Virus record (IMG/VR): IMGVR_UViG_3300033153_004471
Location: 1 to 34,450 of that record
Strand: one strand, 5' to 3'
DNA: 34,450 nt
DNA from: a virus
Of this stretch, positions 26,845-33,956 are shown in pieces. Under the pieces are notes generated by a model. It did not search any database and was not told where the DNA came from. It saw only the letters and a list, made by a program, of their open reading frames with translations. Position numbers and translations under genes: made by a program. Every line of letters starts with the position of its first letter. Within the stretch, counting starts at the first letter, position 1.

Positions 26845-27557
26845 ACCTGACCCTCTTTTTTCTCGATTTCGTCCCAAATCTCATCGTTTGATTTCGGGAC
26901 ACTACCTTGATCCTTCTCCACCTGCCCAATTACCCAGTTCAAAATAGCATGGTAATCACTAACATATTTCTTTCCATTAGAAGCCTTATAATTCTCCAGC
27001 TTATCGTAGCAAGCATCGAGCTTTGCCTGGCCCAGCTTGGTGAACAACTTATCATTCTGGATTTGAGTTAGAGTAACATGGTCACGGAAATTGATTTTGG
27101 GTGTGGGGTTCTCTTCTCTTCTTTTCTTTTCTTTTCTTTTCTTGTCTTGTCTAGTCTCGGATGACCATTGTCTACCCTCTGGTATGTCGCCGGTAGTACC
27201 AATGGCATCCACTGTCGATAACCATCCCACTGACAACAACTTATGAATGGCGTACTCTAGCTTTTTGGCGGGTATCATGGTGTCAACGGCCAGTTCTTGA
27301 AGGGTAGCAGGTCTGGCTCCGGCTCCCGGCGATCGAAGTATGCCCTCATCCCGACTCTCCTTGGACTGTCTACCCCATGACGCGACAATGGCATACCAAG
27401 CGGCAACCACTTCCATACCACGGCGGTCGGCTAATAACTGCTTATATCTCCGATTTTGGCTAGTCGGACACTTCCACCACTTGATAGCTCCGGTTGGATG
27501 GCGGTCGCTCCGCTTAGGCGGCTCAATTTGTTCCCAGTCTGTTATCTTCCAGGCCAA
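26841..27557 (-). CDS. DnaD/O-like replication initiation protein
   Basis: A 238-residue protein with TTG start 27557 after GGAGAGATAGT. An N-terminal winged-helix-like part (GMEVVAAWYAIVASWG; LAVDTMIPAKKLEYAIHKL; SVGWLST) is followed by a highly charged linker (ETRQDKKRKEKKRREEN, about 135-151) and a C-terminal unit ending KKYVSDYHAILNWVIGQVEK. This order is that of phage replisome organisers (DnaD/phage O type). The charged linker is encoded by a long purine tract. Confidence 0.7.
   Translation of the reverse strand: MAWKITDWEQIEPPKRSDRHPTGAIKWWKCPTSQNRRYKQLLADRRGMEVVAAWYAIVASWGRQSKESRDEGILRSPGAGARPATLQELAVDTMIPAKKLEYAIHKLLSVGWLSTVDAIGTTGDIPEGRQWSSETRQDKKRKEKKRREENPTPKINFRDHVTLTQIQNDKLFTKLGQAKLDACYDKLENYKASNGKKYVSDYHAILNWVIGQVEKDQGSVPKSNDEIWDEIEKKEGQV
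27109..27143. repeat. 35-base polypyrimidine/polypurine tract in the replication gene
   Basis: An uninterrupted run of 35 pyrimidines on the plus strand, dominated by TTTTC pentamers and near mirror-symmetric. It encodes the Lys/Arg/Glu linker of the replication protein. Such tracts can open easily or form triplex DNA, and phage origins often lie inside the initiator gene. Confidence 0.85.
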
Positions 27558-27558
27558 A

Positions 27559-27726
27559 CTATCTCTCCATAGAAAGACCCCAGCCTGGTAGTATGGCCAA
27601 TATCGGGCAAGATACAGGTCGCCAAGCCGGGGTCATATACGCTAATTCAGGATATTGTCCAATATTAACCATACTATCCTCATCGTACCCCCGCTTATCC
27701 AGGAAATCAAGAAAAATTTCTAACAA
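27559..27726 (-). CDS. Possible small protein (55 aa, TTG start)
   Basis: An open frame filling the gap before the replication gene: LLEIFLDFLDKRGYDEDSMV, then NIGQYPELAYMTPAWRPVSC and a hydrophobic end. TTG 27726 has an imperfect AGGTCAGG ribosome site. It ends two bases before the replication gene start. A shorter ATG start (MVNIGQYPEL, 27669) is possible. Confidence 0.4.
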   Translation of the reverse strand: MLEIFLDFLDKRGYDEDSMVNIGQYPELAYMTPAWRPVSCPILAILPGWGLSMER

Positions 27727-27738
27727 AGTCCTGACCTT

Positions 27739-28002
27739 TCATTCCACCGCCTCTATGCTAATAACCCAGCCCGTAGGGATATTCAAATAGTCGCATTCAG
27801 CCTCTTCAAGGGGCACGCCATCCTCAACGGTCGTCATTATTTGCAATATAGCCTTAGTTCGCTTGCTAATATAGCCTATTGTTAGCTGCTTGGCAAAGCT
27901 ATTGTCGGCCATAGCATCTATCATGCGTATGCTGGATTTGGCAAAAGCGTCATTCCATAACACTTTATGTATCTTACCTTTGCGCGGATCTTTCTTAGCC
28001 AT
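27739..28002 (-). CDS. Small hypothetical protein
   Basis: An 87-residue protein with basic N-terminus (MAKKDPRKGKIHKVLWNDAF) and mixed alpha/beta body ending WVISIEAVE. AAGGAGCGATA precedes the ATG. It sits in the replication block; no family recognised. Confidence 0.6.
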   Translation of the reverse strand: MAKKDPRKGKIHKVLWNDAFAKSSIRMIDAMADNSFAKQLTIGYISKRTKAILQIMTTVEDGVPLEEAECDYLNIPTGWVISIEAVE

Positions 28003-28071
28003 TATCGCTCCTTATCAGTTGACAATTCAGACCAATACCCGTAGTTTTGTGCTGTGTTTTGCAATGAGTCG

Positions 28072-28350
28072 CTATGCTTCTTTCACTTTCTTGTTGTGCC
28101 CGCATCTGCATTTTTCTTTCTTGGCCAACCTATACTTTCTGTCATAAGCGTTTTGTTTGTCCCGATTTCGCTGAAGCCACCTCTTTTTTTGGGCCTTGCG
28201 AACAGCGAGATGATCATAATAGTATTGTAGGGTTTGGAGCGATCGCGTGGCTCTGACTTTTTTATAGTGATTTCTGGCATACCATCTTCGGTGTTCTTGC
28301 ACAATCTCCTCAACTTCTGCTGTCCATTCTGCCGTTGTTATCATGGTCAT
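28072..28350 (-). CDS. Small basic protein with C-terminal CxCGH
   Basis: A 92-residue protein, helical and very basic (RRWYARNHYKKVRATRSLQT; KAQKKRWLQRNRDKQN), ending EKCRCGHNKKVKEA. The ATG overlaps the phosphoesterase stop; a second ATG lies two codons in. DNA or RNA binding is likely from charge alone. Confidence 0.6.
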   Translation of the reverse strand: MTMITTAEWTAEVEEIVQEHRRWYARNHYKKVRATRSLQTLQYYYDHLAVRKAQKKRWLQRNRDKQNAYDRKYRLAKKEKCRCGHNKKVKEA

Positions 28351-29108
28351 AGCGTCACTATCTCCGCCTTGGGCCGTGCCAACCGTTTAACAAAGTGCCG
28401 AGTAAAGTAATCCTCATCGCCTTGCCGGATTAAACTACCACCTATCTGTGGTTGACTTTGTCTGGCCCCGGCGATACGATAAGCAAAGGGCGTTTTTAGT
28501 TGCCAGCCTGCGGCGCCCGATTGCCCAGCTTCGGCAAAAGCATTAATAAGCTCTTTTTGTGGGGCAGATGATTCATACGCCGACGAGCCTGTTGTACCAA
28601 TATGATGTAGAAGATGGACTAAACAATTGCCAACTTCAATCCACAACTCATACCGGGCGTGCTGGCCTTCCGCGTTGGGAATGGCCCCAAGTTCCTTAGC
28701 CAACCGATTTTCCTCAGCCCCTGATTTGCCGACGTGTGCCTCAGTACCACGTATCATAAAAAATCGCCCCTCGCATAGTTCTACGACGGGTCTTAGTATG
28801 GTCTCGGCTATACTCGCCTGATCACTAAGATTGTGGCTTATCTGGGTAGTGCTGCCATGGTGTACGCCATCAAGCGTATCGCCGTTGGTTACAACCGCAT
28901 ATGGTTCGCCCTTCGTTACCTTGGGAACCCATTCACCCCAGAACTCCTCCCACCATGTCCAGAGTTTTCGCTGCACCTTGGATATTGTGTAGGTGCCCCC
29001 ATCGTCTAAGGGGACAGGCTCGGGCGAACACAGGCCCAACTTACAGCCGCAGTGGGTATCGGATATAATGATGAGATTGTTGCACCGCTTTCGTTTTTTC
29101 TTTGCCAT
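28347..29108 (-). CDS. Calcineurin-like metallophosphoesterase
   Basis: A 253-residue protein. ATG 29108 follows GGAGG by seven bases. Metal-binding motifs: LIIISDTHCG (D17, H19), VVTNGDTLDG (D77), MIRGTEAHVG (121-126, where many relatives have GNHD/E), and LVHLLHHIG. These define a dimetal phosphoesterase. In phage early regions such enzymes may act on nucleotides or nucleic-acid ends; the substrate cannot be told from sequence. Confidence 0.8.
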   Translation of the reverse strand: MAKKKRKRCNNLIIISDTHCGCKLGLCSPEPVPLDDGGTYTISKVQRKLWTWWEEFWGEWVPKVTKGEPYAVVTNGDTLDGVHHGSTTQISHNLSDQASIAETILRPVVELCEGRFFMIRGTEAHVGKSGAEENRLAKELGAIPNAEGQHARYELWIEVGNCLVHLLHHIGTTGSSAYESSAPQKELINAFAEAGQSGAAGWQLKTPFAYRIAGARQSQPQIGGSLIRQGDEDYFTRHFVKRLARPKAEIVTL

Positions 29109-29119
29109 AATCAAACCTC

Positions 29120-29536
29120 CTAATTATTGTTCAAATCGCTTATGTGCTGAGCCATAAGAGCCAGGTCTGTGAATAAGCCCAGCTCTTCCTTGCGTTGCAT
29201 TTCCTTAGCCCAGGCTACCTCGCGCAGTACCCCTCCTGTTGGTACAAGCAATTCCCCAGCCCTATTCCCCTCTCGCACTTGTGCCCAGAAAGCAAGTGAA
29301 CAAGTCTGTAATTCATCGTAGCACCAGGTCATGGCCTGTTCGTAGTCCATAATACCAATCAAGCACGCCCAGTGGGCTTGTGGCACGACAGGGCGTATTT
29401 GTGGACATTTGATAAACGCATTCCGCACGATACAATCCAAACTCATAAGATTATCCCGGACCTGCTCAGGCGTGGCCCTGCCGCCGTCCGTCAACGGATG
29501 TATAAAATAGGTGCGTGTGCTTCCGGGTTTAATCAT
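29120..29536 (-). CDS. Hypothetical early protein
   Basis: A 138-residue protein. ATG 29536 lies inside the last codons of the upstream gene, and the longer frame upstream lacks support. It starts MIKPGSTRTYFIHPLTDGGR and has a Cys/Trp-rich middle (VVPQAHWACLIGIMDYEQAM; WCYDELQTCSLAFWAQVREG). No family recognised. Packed among replication and recombination genes. Confidence 0.6.
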   Translation of the reverse strand: MIKPGSTRTYFIHPLTDGGRATPEQVRDNLMSLDCIVRNAFIKCPQIRPVVPQAHWACLIGIMDYEQAMTWCYDELQTCSLAFWAQVREGNRAGELLVPTGGVLREVAWAKEMQRKEELGLFTDLALMAQHISDLNNN

Positions 29537-29870
29537 TAGCCGACTCCTCTCGTAGTAAAGTCTCCATTTGCATCCGCTCAACAAAGGACAGGTAAACAAC
29601 GCTGTCGGCAAAATTATCCTTGACATAGTTACCTGAAGCTATGCGGTTTGTCTTAATAGCTAACATGAACAATGGAGCGAGATCGCTCATTAATCCTTCT
29701 TCCATCAAATCCATCACCGCTTTGGCAGCACAGGGTTTTCCAGCAGCAGCAAGCCGGTTGGCAAGCATCCCGCACATTTGTACACTTGTGCCGAGCATGT
29801 TCCATTCCCACGGCCCGTATACGCCCTGCCTGCTGTCCTGAATCTTCTGTAATTCTTCTGATAACACCAT
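29529..29870 (-). CDS. DUF6378-like / MazG-like small protein
   Basis: A 113-residue helical protein. RQGVYGPWEWNMLGTSVQM near the start and AIKTNRIASGNYVKDNFADS near the end (a KxxRxxxG...KDNxxD pattern) resemble the DUF6378 group of phage proteins related to all-helical nucleotide hydrolases. AAAGGAGCT precedes the ATG. A nucleotide-pool role is inference. Confidence 0.6.
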   Translation of the reverse strand: MVLSEELQKIQDSRQGVYGPWEWNMLGTSVQMCGMLANRLAAAGKPCAAKAVMDLMEEGLMSDLAPLFMLAIKTNRIASGNYVKDNFADSVVYLSFVERMQMETLLREESAND

Positions 29871-29882
29871 AGCTCCTTTGCA

Positions 29883-30269
29883 TTAGAACATCTCAGCCCG
29901 GTCATCACCATCACCAAAGACCCATATCGGGCCGTGATTCTGCTTGACAATGAGTGCGTATTCTATCGCATCGGCAGCCTCGGCGGCCTGTCTCGTTTCT
30001 ACCAACCACTTCCGTATTTCCTTGGCGGACAGCACAGCCCTAGTCCTACATTCAACATACCAACTAATACAGGAAGCTGTGCCTTTTATCTCCATGCCTT
30101 TCTCGTCGCAAGCCGCAAGGTCGCCAAAATACTGCTTATCGCCCCGTTGGGTACGCTTCCAGTATTTCCAGCCCGTGAGCAAAGGCATTATTTCTTTGCA
30201 GCAACGTCGCTCGAACGCCTTGCCTTTGTTTCTACTCAATCGCCCAGCTTGTTCTCTGTTTCTAATCAT
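29883..30269 (-). CDS. PD-(D/E)XK-type nuclease, Holliday-resolvase-like
   Basis: A 128-residue basic protein. RLSRNKGKAFERRCCKEIMP (Glu near 20), KRTQRGDKQYFGDLAACDEK (Asp near 50), MEIKGTASCISWYVECR and a C-terminal ALIVKQNHGPIWVFG form a compact nuclease pattern like archaeal-type Hjc and related phage nucleases. The ATG overlaps the upstream stop. It probably resolves recombination or replication intermediates. Confidence 0.65.
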   Translation of the reverse strand: MIRNREQAGRLSRNKGKAFERRCCKEIMPLLTGWKYWKRTQRGDKQYFGDLAACDEKGMEIKGTASCISWYVECRTRAVLSAKEIRKWLVETRQAAEAADAIEYALIVKQNHGPIWVFGDGDDRAEMF

Positions 30270-30529
30270 TTTGGGGGCGCCTCCGGCGGGCCCAGTGGTA
30301 TTACCCTGACGCGATTCGCTCTACCCGTAAATATCTCCAATGTGGCTGCATCCTGCTCCGCCGCCGCCAGGTTCCAATTAGCACCATCTATCGCAAGAGC
30401 CTTGGCGATGCTGGATGTGGTTTGCGGACCTTCTTTTTCGCTGTGGGTGCTGAGCCCATAGTAGTATCTCGGCACTACCGCCGGTGCTCCCTTTTTACTC
30501 ATTTCTTCGATTATAAATACGCTACTCAT
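30266..30529 (-). CDS. Small hypothetical protein in recombination cluster
   Basis: An 87-residue protein. ATG 30529 overlaps the nuclease stop. MSSVFIIEEMSKKGAPAVVP, then YYYGLSTHSEKEGPQTTSSI and a proline-rich tail. No family recognised. Coupled to the two nucleases on either side. Confidence 0.55.
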   Translation of the reverse strand: MSSVFIIEEMSKKGAPAVVPRYYYGLSTHSEKEGPQTTSSIAKALAIDGANWNLAAAEQDAATLEIFTGRANRVRVIPLGPPEAPPK

Positions 30530-31628
30530 CAGCATCCTCGCTTTCTTCTTCCCCCAAATATCCAGGCTCACCCTTATTTCGCTTGAATGTAGCTCGTTGA
30601 CTTATGACATTTACGCCCCAATAATGGTCGTCCACTTGAATGGGCCCGTTGGCGGCCACATTTGCCTTCATTGTCTTGATACGATCCGCTATCTCTGCTT
30701 GCATTTTTTCAGTGGCACCAGCAAAGGCCACGCGATCAGTATCTATATCAGCATAACGACGTTCGGCATTGCAATGATGTTTTATAGAGCAATACTGACA
30801 ACGCTCAAAGCCTGGCTGCGGGGCCCATTCTTCCTCTGTCAACATCTGGCCGACAGCACTTTTGATAATATGCTCATTAGCCTCAAGGTCTTGTAGATTA
30901 TATACATACGGCTTACCCCATGAACCCCTACGACAATAGAATGGCTGCCAAGTAACCTGTTCGACATCTTCTATATATCGCCATGTAACCACACTATAGA
31001 ACATAGGCTGTAGTCCGAAGTTGCGGCTCCAGCCCGTTTTCCAGTCAACTATCTTGATTTCGCCCTTGCCATATCCCCGGACACCCAAATCTGGTCGGCA
31101 GGATAGCACTACGTCCTCCCCCCTGGGTCCAAACCTCTCCAGCGTATAGCTGAATTGCTTCTCGTGAGCCACATAGCTTGGCTGCCAAATAGATATCCGG
31201 GCTCCGGTCAATTTGGCCAAATGCAGCAATTCGGGCTGATAACGAGCATCGGCGGCCACGGCTAACTGACAGAGGGCCTCTGGGCTGCGTGAGTCGCCGC
31301 TGGCTAGCAGTTCGTCGATATACTCGGCCATAACAGCATGGAAGGCTACGCCTACGTTAGCGGGCCTGTCAGCGTCAGCATCGGGGCGTTTACGATAGTC
31401 TACGGGGATATCCTGGGCTTCTAGCTCAAACTTACTCAGCCACCACTGATCCGAATAGTCCAAATCGCCGCTACACTCCCATCGCTCGTATATCTCGGCC
31501 AATAACTGTGCTTTGGCCCAAAAACTGCACTTGGCATAAACGTCTAAATTGCTGCGATCTATTCTGATAACCTCTTGTGGCTTGGGCTTTTTGCCAGCGG
31601 CGACGATTTGTTCGTAGAGATCGGGCAT
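30522..31628 (-). CDS. RecB/Cas4-like PD-(D/E)XK exonuclease with Fe-S cysteines
   Basis: A 368-residue protein. NVGVAFHAVMAEY with His97; CRPDLGV with Asp180; IKIVDWKTGW with Asp195 and Lys197 (PD-(D/E)XK core). Four cysteines, Cys34 and FERCQYCSIKHHC (277, 280, 286), match the split Fe-S cluster of AddB/Cas4-type nucleases. It directly follows a RecT-like gene, so the pair likely acts as exonuclease plus annealing protein for recombination and end processing. Confidence 0.8.
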   Translation of the reverse strand: MPDLYEQIVAAGKKPKPQEVIRIDRSNLDVYAKCSFWAKAQLLAEIYERWECSGDLDYSDQWWLSKFELEAQDIPVDYRKRPDADADRPANVGVAFHAVMAEYIDELLASGDSRSPEALCQLAVAADARYQPELLHLAKLTGARISIWQPSYVAHEKQFSYTLERFGPRGEDVVLSCRPDLGVRGYGKGEIKIVDWKTGWSRNFGLQPMFYSVVTWRYIEDVEQVTWQPFYCRRGSWGKPYVYNLQDLEANEHIIKSAVGQMLTEEEWAPQPGFERCQYCSIKHHCNAERRYADIDTDRVAFAGATEKMQAEIADRIKTMKANVAANGPIQVDDHYWGVNVISQRATFKRNKGEPGYLGEEESEDADE

Positions 31629-31651
31629 TATTTATCTCCTAGTGGTAATTC

Positions 31652-32644
31652 CTATTGATTTTCGACTTCCGGTGTCCCCTGGACAACACCGGGAACCCAA
31701 TGCGGGTCTAATCCATTGACCTCTAGTTCGTGGATACATTTATCCGCCAAGTCGTCAGTCCAATTATCGGTATTAGCAATATCAACACCTTCGTCGGCTA
31801 CTCGCTTAGCCAAATCCACGGCTGCAAAATATAGAATATCCGCAGTTATCTCAATTTCCCCAGCGACCTCTAGCATCATGTCCCGGAGTTTCCCCGTAAC
31901 TGCGCTTATGGCTGGGTTAATTTGGGTTGTAGCTACTACTTGCGGCGTGGCCGTTCGTTCCTCTCGTGGGGGCAGTTCCGCAGCGTTTTTAGTAGTTTTC
32001 AGCGGAACCATCGGTTCGATATCAGTATATTGGCTCGCAAGTTCTTCGGGGAATGCCGCTCGTAACGCACGGGCTTTGGGTACTTTTTCCATCATCCAGG
32101 TATTCATCTGAGCCCATGAACGGACGGGCTTGCCGTTGCGGTCCGTCTTGACAATTTCTTCGTAAGGGCATTCTACATCGATAGGATATTTACGGTCTTT
32201 GCGGTGGACTATGGCATAACCGCCAACTATTTTATGTTTATCATCACGGGGATAATCACAGGCTTTGCCTCTTATTTTTTCACCATTTACCCGCCAGACC
32301 ACCCCAGATTCTATACCATCAAACTGCGGATGTCTCTGGGCTCGGTCTACGAACACTTCGTAATTGACCACAAATGACGGGGGGTCCCCGCTTTTATAGC
32401 GAATAAAATAAGCCTGTTTGCGAAATAGCGGGTCGTATTTATTGGCCGCGCACCATGCTAGGAAGCAACCTATCTCAAAATCAGATGTTTCCTGTTCGTT
32501 TCTACACGATGACAGCAATGTTCGACAACCCCGTATAGTCGTTGGAACGACTCTAGCATCATAAGTAACGATATCGAGCCCGCCATGTTCTATAATCTGC
32601 CGAACATCTACCCTGACAATATCAGTTGTGTGGCTATCTGGCAT
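31652..32644 (-). CDS. RecT/Bet-family single-strand annealing protein
   Basis: A 330-residue protein. ATG 32644 follows GAAAGGAGCGAAA; a longer frame upstream runs into the gap. KQAYFIRYKSGDPPSFVVNY, DRAQRHPQFDGIESGVVW, GGYAIVHRKDRKYPIDVECP and TWMMEKVPKARALRAAFPEE are the RecT/Bet core (about 105-245). The C-terminal third is acidic and helical. Works with the RecB-like nuclease next downstream. Confidence 0.82.
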   Translation of the reverse strand: MPDSHTTDIVRVDVRQIIEHGGLDIVTYDARVVPTTIRGCRTLLSSCRNEQETSDFEIGCFLAWCAANKYDPLFRKQAYFIRYKSGDPPSFVVNYEVFVDRAQRHPQFDGIESGVVWRVNGEKIRGKACDYPRDDKHKIVGGYAIVHRKDRKYPIDVECPYEEIVKTDRNGKPVRSWAQMNTWMMEKVPKARALRAAFPEELASQYTDIEPMVPLKTTKNAAELPPREERTATPQVVATTQINPAISAVTGKLRDMMLEVAGEIEITADILYFAAVDLAKRVADEGVDIANTDNWTDDLADKCIHELEVNGLDPHWVPGVVQGTPEVENQ

Positions 32645-32650
32645 TTTCGC

Positions 32651-32728
32651 TCCTTTCATAACCCGCCGACGGGGTTCACCTTTCGCAAGGGAATTTACCC
32701 GGCTTACCCCGCCGGACAGGCCAATAGG
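32651..32728. other. Intercistronic hairpins upstream of RecT-like gene
   Basis: The 93-base gap between lysozyme and RecT-like genes holds two small stems: AACCC/GGGTT arms (about 32660-32676) and CCGGC/GCCGG arms (about 32699-32715). Neither has a U-run. They resemble the hairpins found between genes of the accessory block. Confidence 0.45.
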
Positions 32729-32737
32729 ATGATTCAA

Positions 32738-33331
32738 TCAGTTCGCCTCCATAATTGCTTTTACCTTCGTCCAGTATTCGTCGCTGCCTTTCATAGTCGG
32801 CCCTGCCACATGCAGTCTGGCTCTGTCCTCGTCTGTCTTGGCTCCATAGCGTTGCCAATACCACGACATCGCCTGCTCGCAGTGAGACCGTGACCAGACC
32901 AGTTCATGGTAGTCCCATTGGACCCCTGCATACTCACAAGCGTCAGCCCAATACGCCGAACTAATCTGATACGGGCCCAACGAATCTCCCTCATCTCCGA
33001 TAGCGTAATCATCACCGGCAGATTCTACTTGCCGGATAGCGTTATAAAGTGGGCGAAGAGGCGCAGGAACATCCCGCTTGTGAAGAACCACCCTTCGCCC
33101 AGTAGAGGGTTCAACGGGTGCGAGGGCCGGATTAGGACCGGCTTCTCTTTGCAAATGGTTAGGTTGTTTCGTGAGGCCAGCAATCTCACCGAGACCGGCA
33201 ACCGCGCTAACTTGCTTCAACCGTGCGTGTCTATCCACGCCGCCTCGCACCACTAAAAACAATATCAGCAACCACGCAAGCAATACACAAATCCCTACGA
33301 TAATCGCTGAATCTCTTTGACTAATCTTCAT
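32738..33331 (-). CDS. Membrane-anchored lysozyme-like endolysin
   Basis: A 197-residue protein. ATG 33331 follows GGAAGG. One N-terminal membrane segment (about 9-28, SAIIVGICVLLAWLLILFLV), a linker, then a lysozyme-like domain: NAIRQVESAGDDYAIGDEGD with likely catalytic Glu104, SLGPYQISSAYWADAC (117-132), and ARLHVAGPTMKGSDEYW (171-187). The pattern resembles i-type/destabilase-like lysozymes seen in phages. It cuts peptidoglycan; the anchor implies export by the host Sec system. Confidence 0.8.
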   Translation of the reverse strand: MKISQRDSAIIVGICVLLAWLLILFLVVRGGVDRHARLKQVSAVAGLGEIAGLTKQPNHLQREAGPNPALAPVEPSTGRRVVLHKRDVPAPLRPLYNAIRQVESAGDDYAIGDEGDSLGPYQISSAYWADACEYAGVQWDYHELVWSRSHCEQAMSWYWQRYGAKTDEDRARLHVAGPTMKGSDEYWTKVKAIMEAN

Positions 33332-33333
33332 TA

Positions 33334-33645
33334 TTAGCCTTCCAATTCCGCCACTATGCGCTTGCACGCGTGGCAATACAGAATTAGTTTGCCGTCGGTA
33401 TCCTGCAATTCAAGCTCATGGCCAGTGTGATTCTGTATGCTAAACCAACTGTAATCATCACATGCTTCAAATTGAGCAGGTTGATGGCTTATATCTGCCA
33501 ACCGTTCAATTATATCCGCGCGCTGAGAATAGAGTTGTTGCTGCTTTTGAATAAGGTCGTCTTCGGTCATATCCGACAGAGATTTTGGTTGCAGTGATGT
33601 CTCAACCATATCCAACACCTTCTTTGCATATTCTGCAGAAACCAT
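33334..33645 (-). CDS. Small hypothetical protein with CxxC
   Basis: A 103-residue protein: helical first half (DDLIQKQQQLYSQRADIIER) and beta-like second half (WFSIQNHTGHELELQDTDGK) ending LILYCHACKRIVAELEG with a CxxC. AAAGGAGTAAGAT precedes the ATG. No family recognised. Confidence 0.6.
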   Translation of the reverse strand: MVSAEYAKKVLDMVETSLQPKSLSDMTEDDLIQKQQQLYSQRADIIERLADISHQPAQFEACDDYSWFSIQNHTGHELELQDTDGKLILYCHACKRIVAELEG

Positions 33646-33671
33646 ATCTTACTCCTTTGAGATCGAATAGC

Positions 33672-33908
33672 TCAAGCCTCTTGTAATTCCTCGATCATTG
33701 CTTTCAATATTTGACCTGCAAATCGCCATTGAAGTGCCCAAGCAGTATTCTTTCGACCGTCTGTTTTGCCGCCCTGTTTGCCCGCCAGAATAGTCTTGGC
33801 GAATAGTTTGTCTGACTGCTTATAGCAAATATAGACCTTGTAATTGAGCCAGCGGATCAGTTGGGATTTGGAGTAATTTTCAGGACAGGTTTTGCAGTCC
33901 ATGTTCAT
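33672..33908 (-). CDS. Small Cys-containing hypothetical protein
   Basis: A 78-residue protein. ATG 33908 is preferred since GGAG lies eight bases before it; an in-frame ATG at 33950 would add 14 residues but lacks a ribosome site. MNMDCKTCPENYSKSQLIRW, then a basic stretch (LAGKQGGKTDGRKNTAWALQ). A CxxC near the start may bind metal. Function unknown. Confidence 0.55.
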   Translation of the reverse strand: MNMDCKTCPENYSKSQLIRWLNYKVYICYKQSDKLFAKTILAGKQGGKTDGRKNTAWALQWRFAGQILKAMIEELQEA

Positions 33909-33956
33909 CCGGACAACTCCTGCTTCAAATACATGATCATACCGGGCCATTATATT

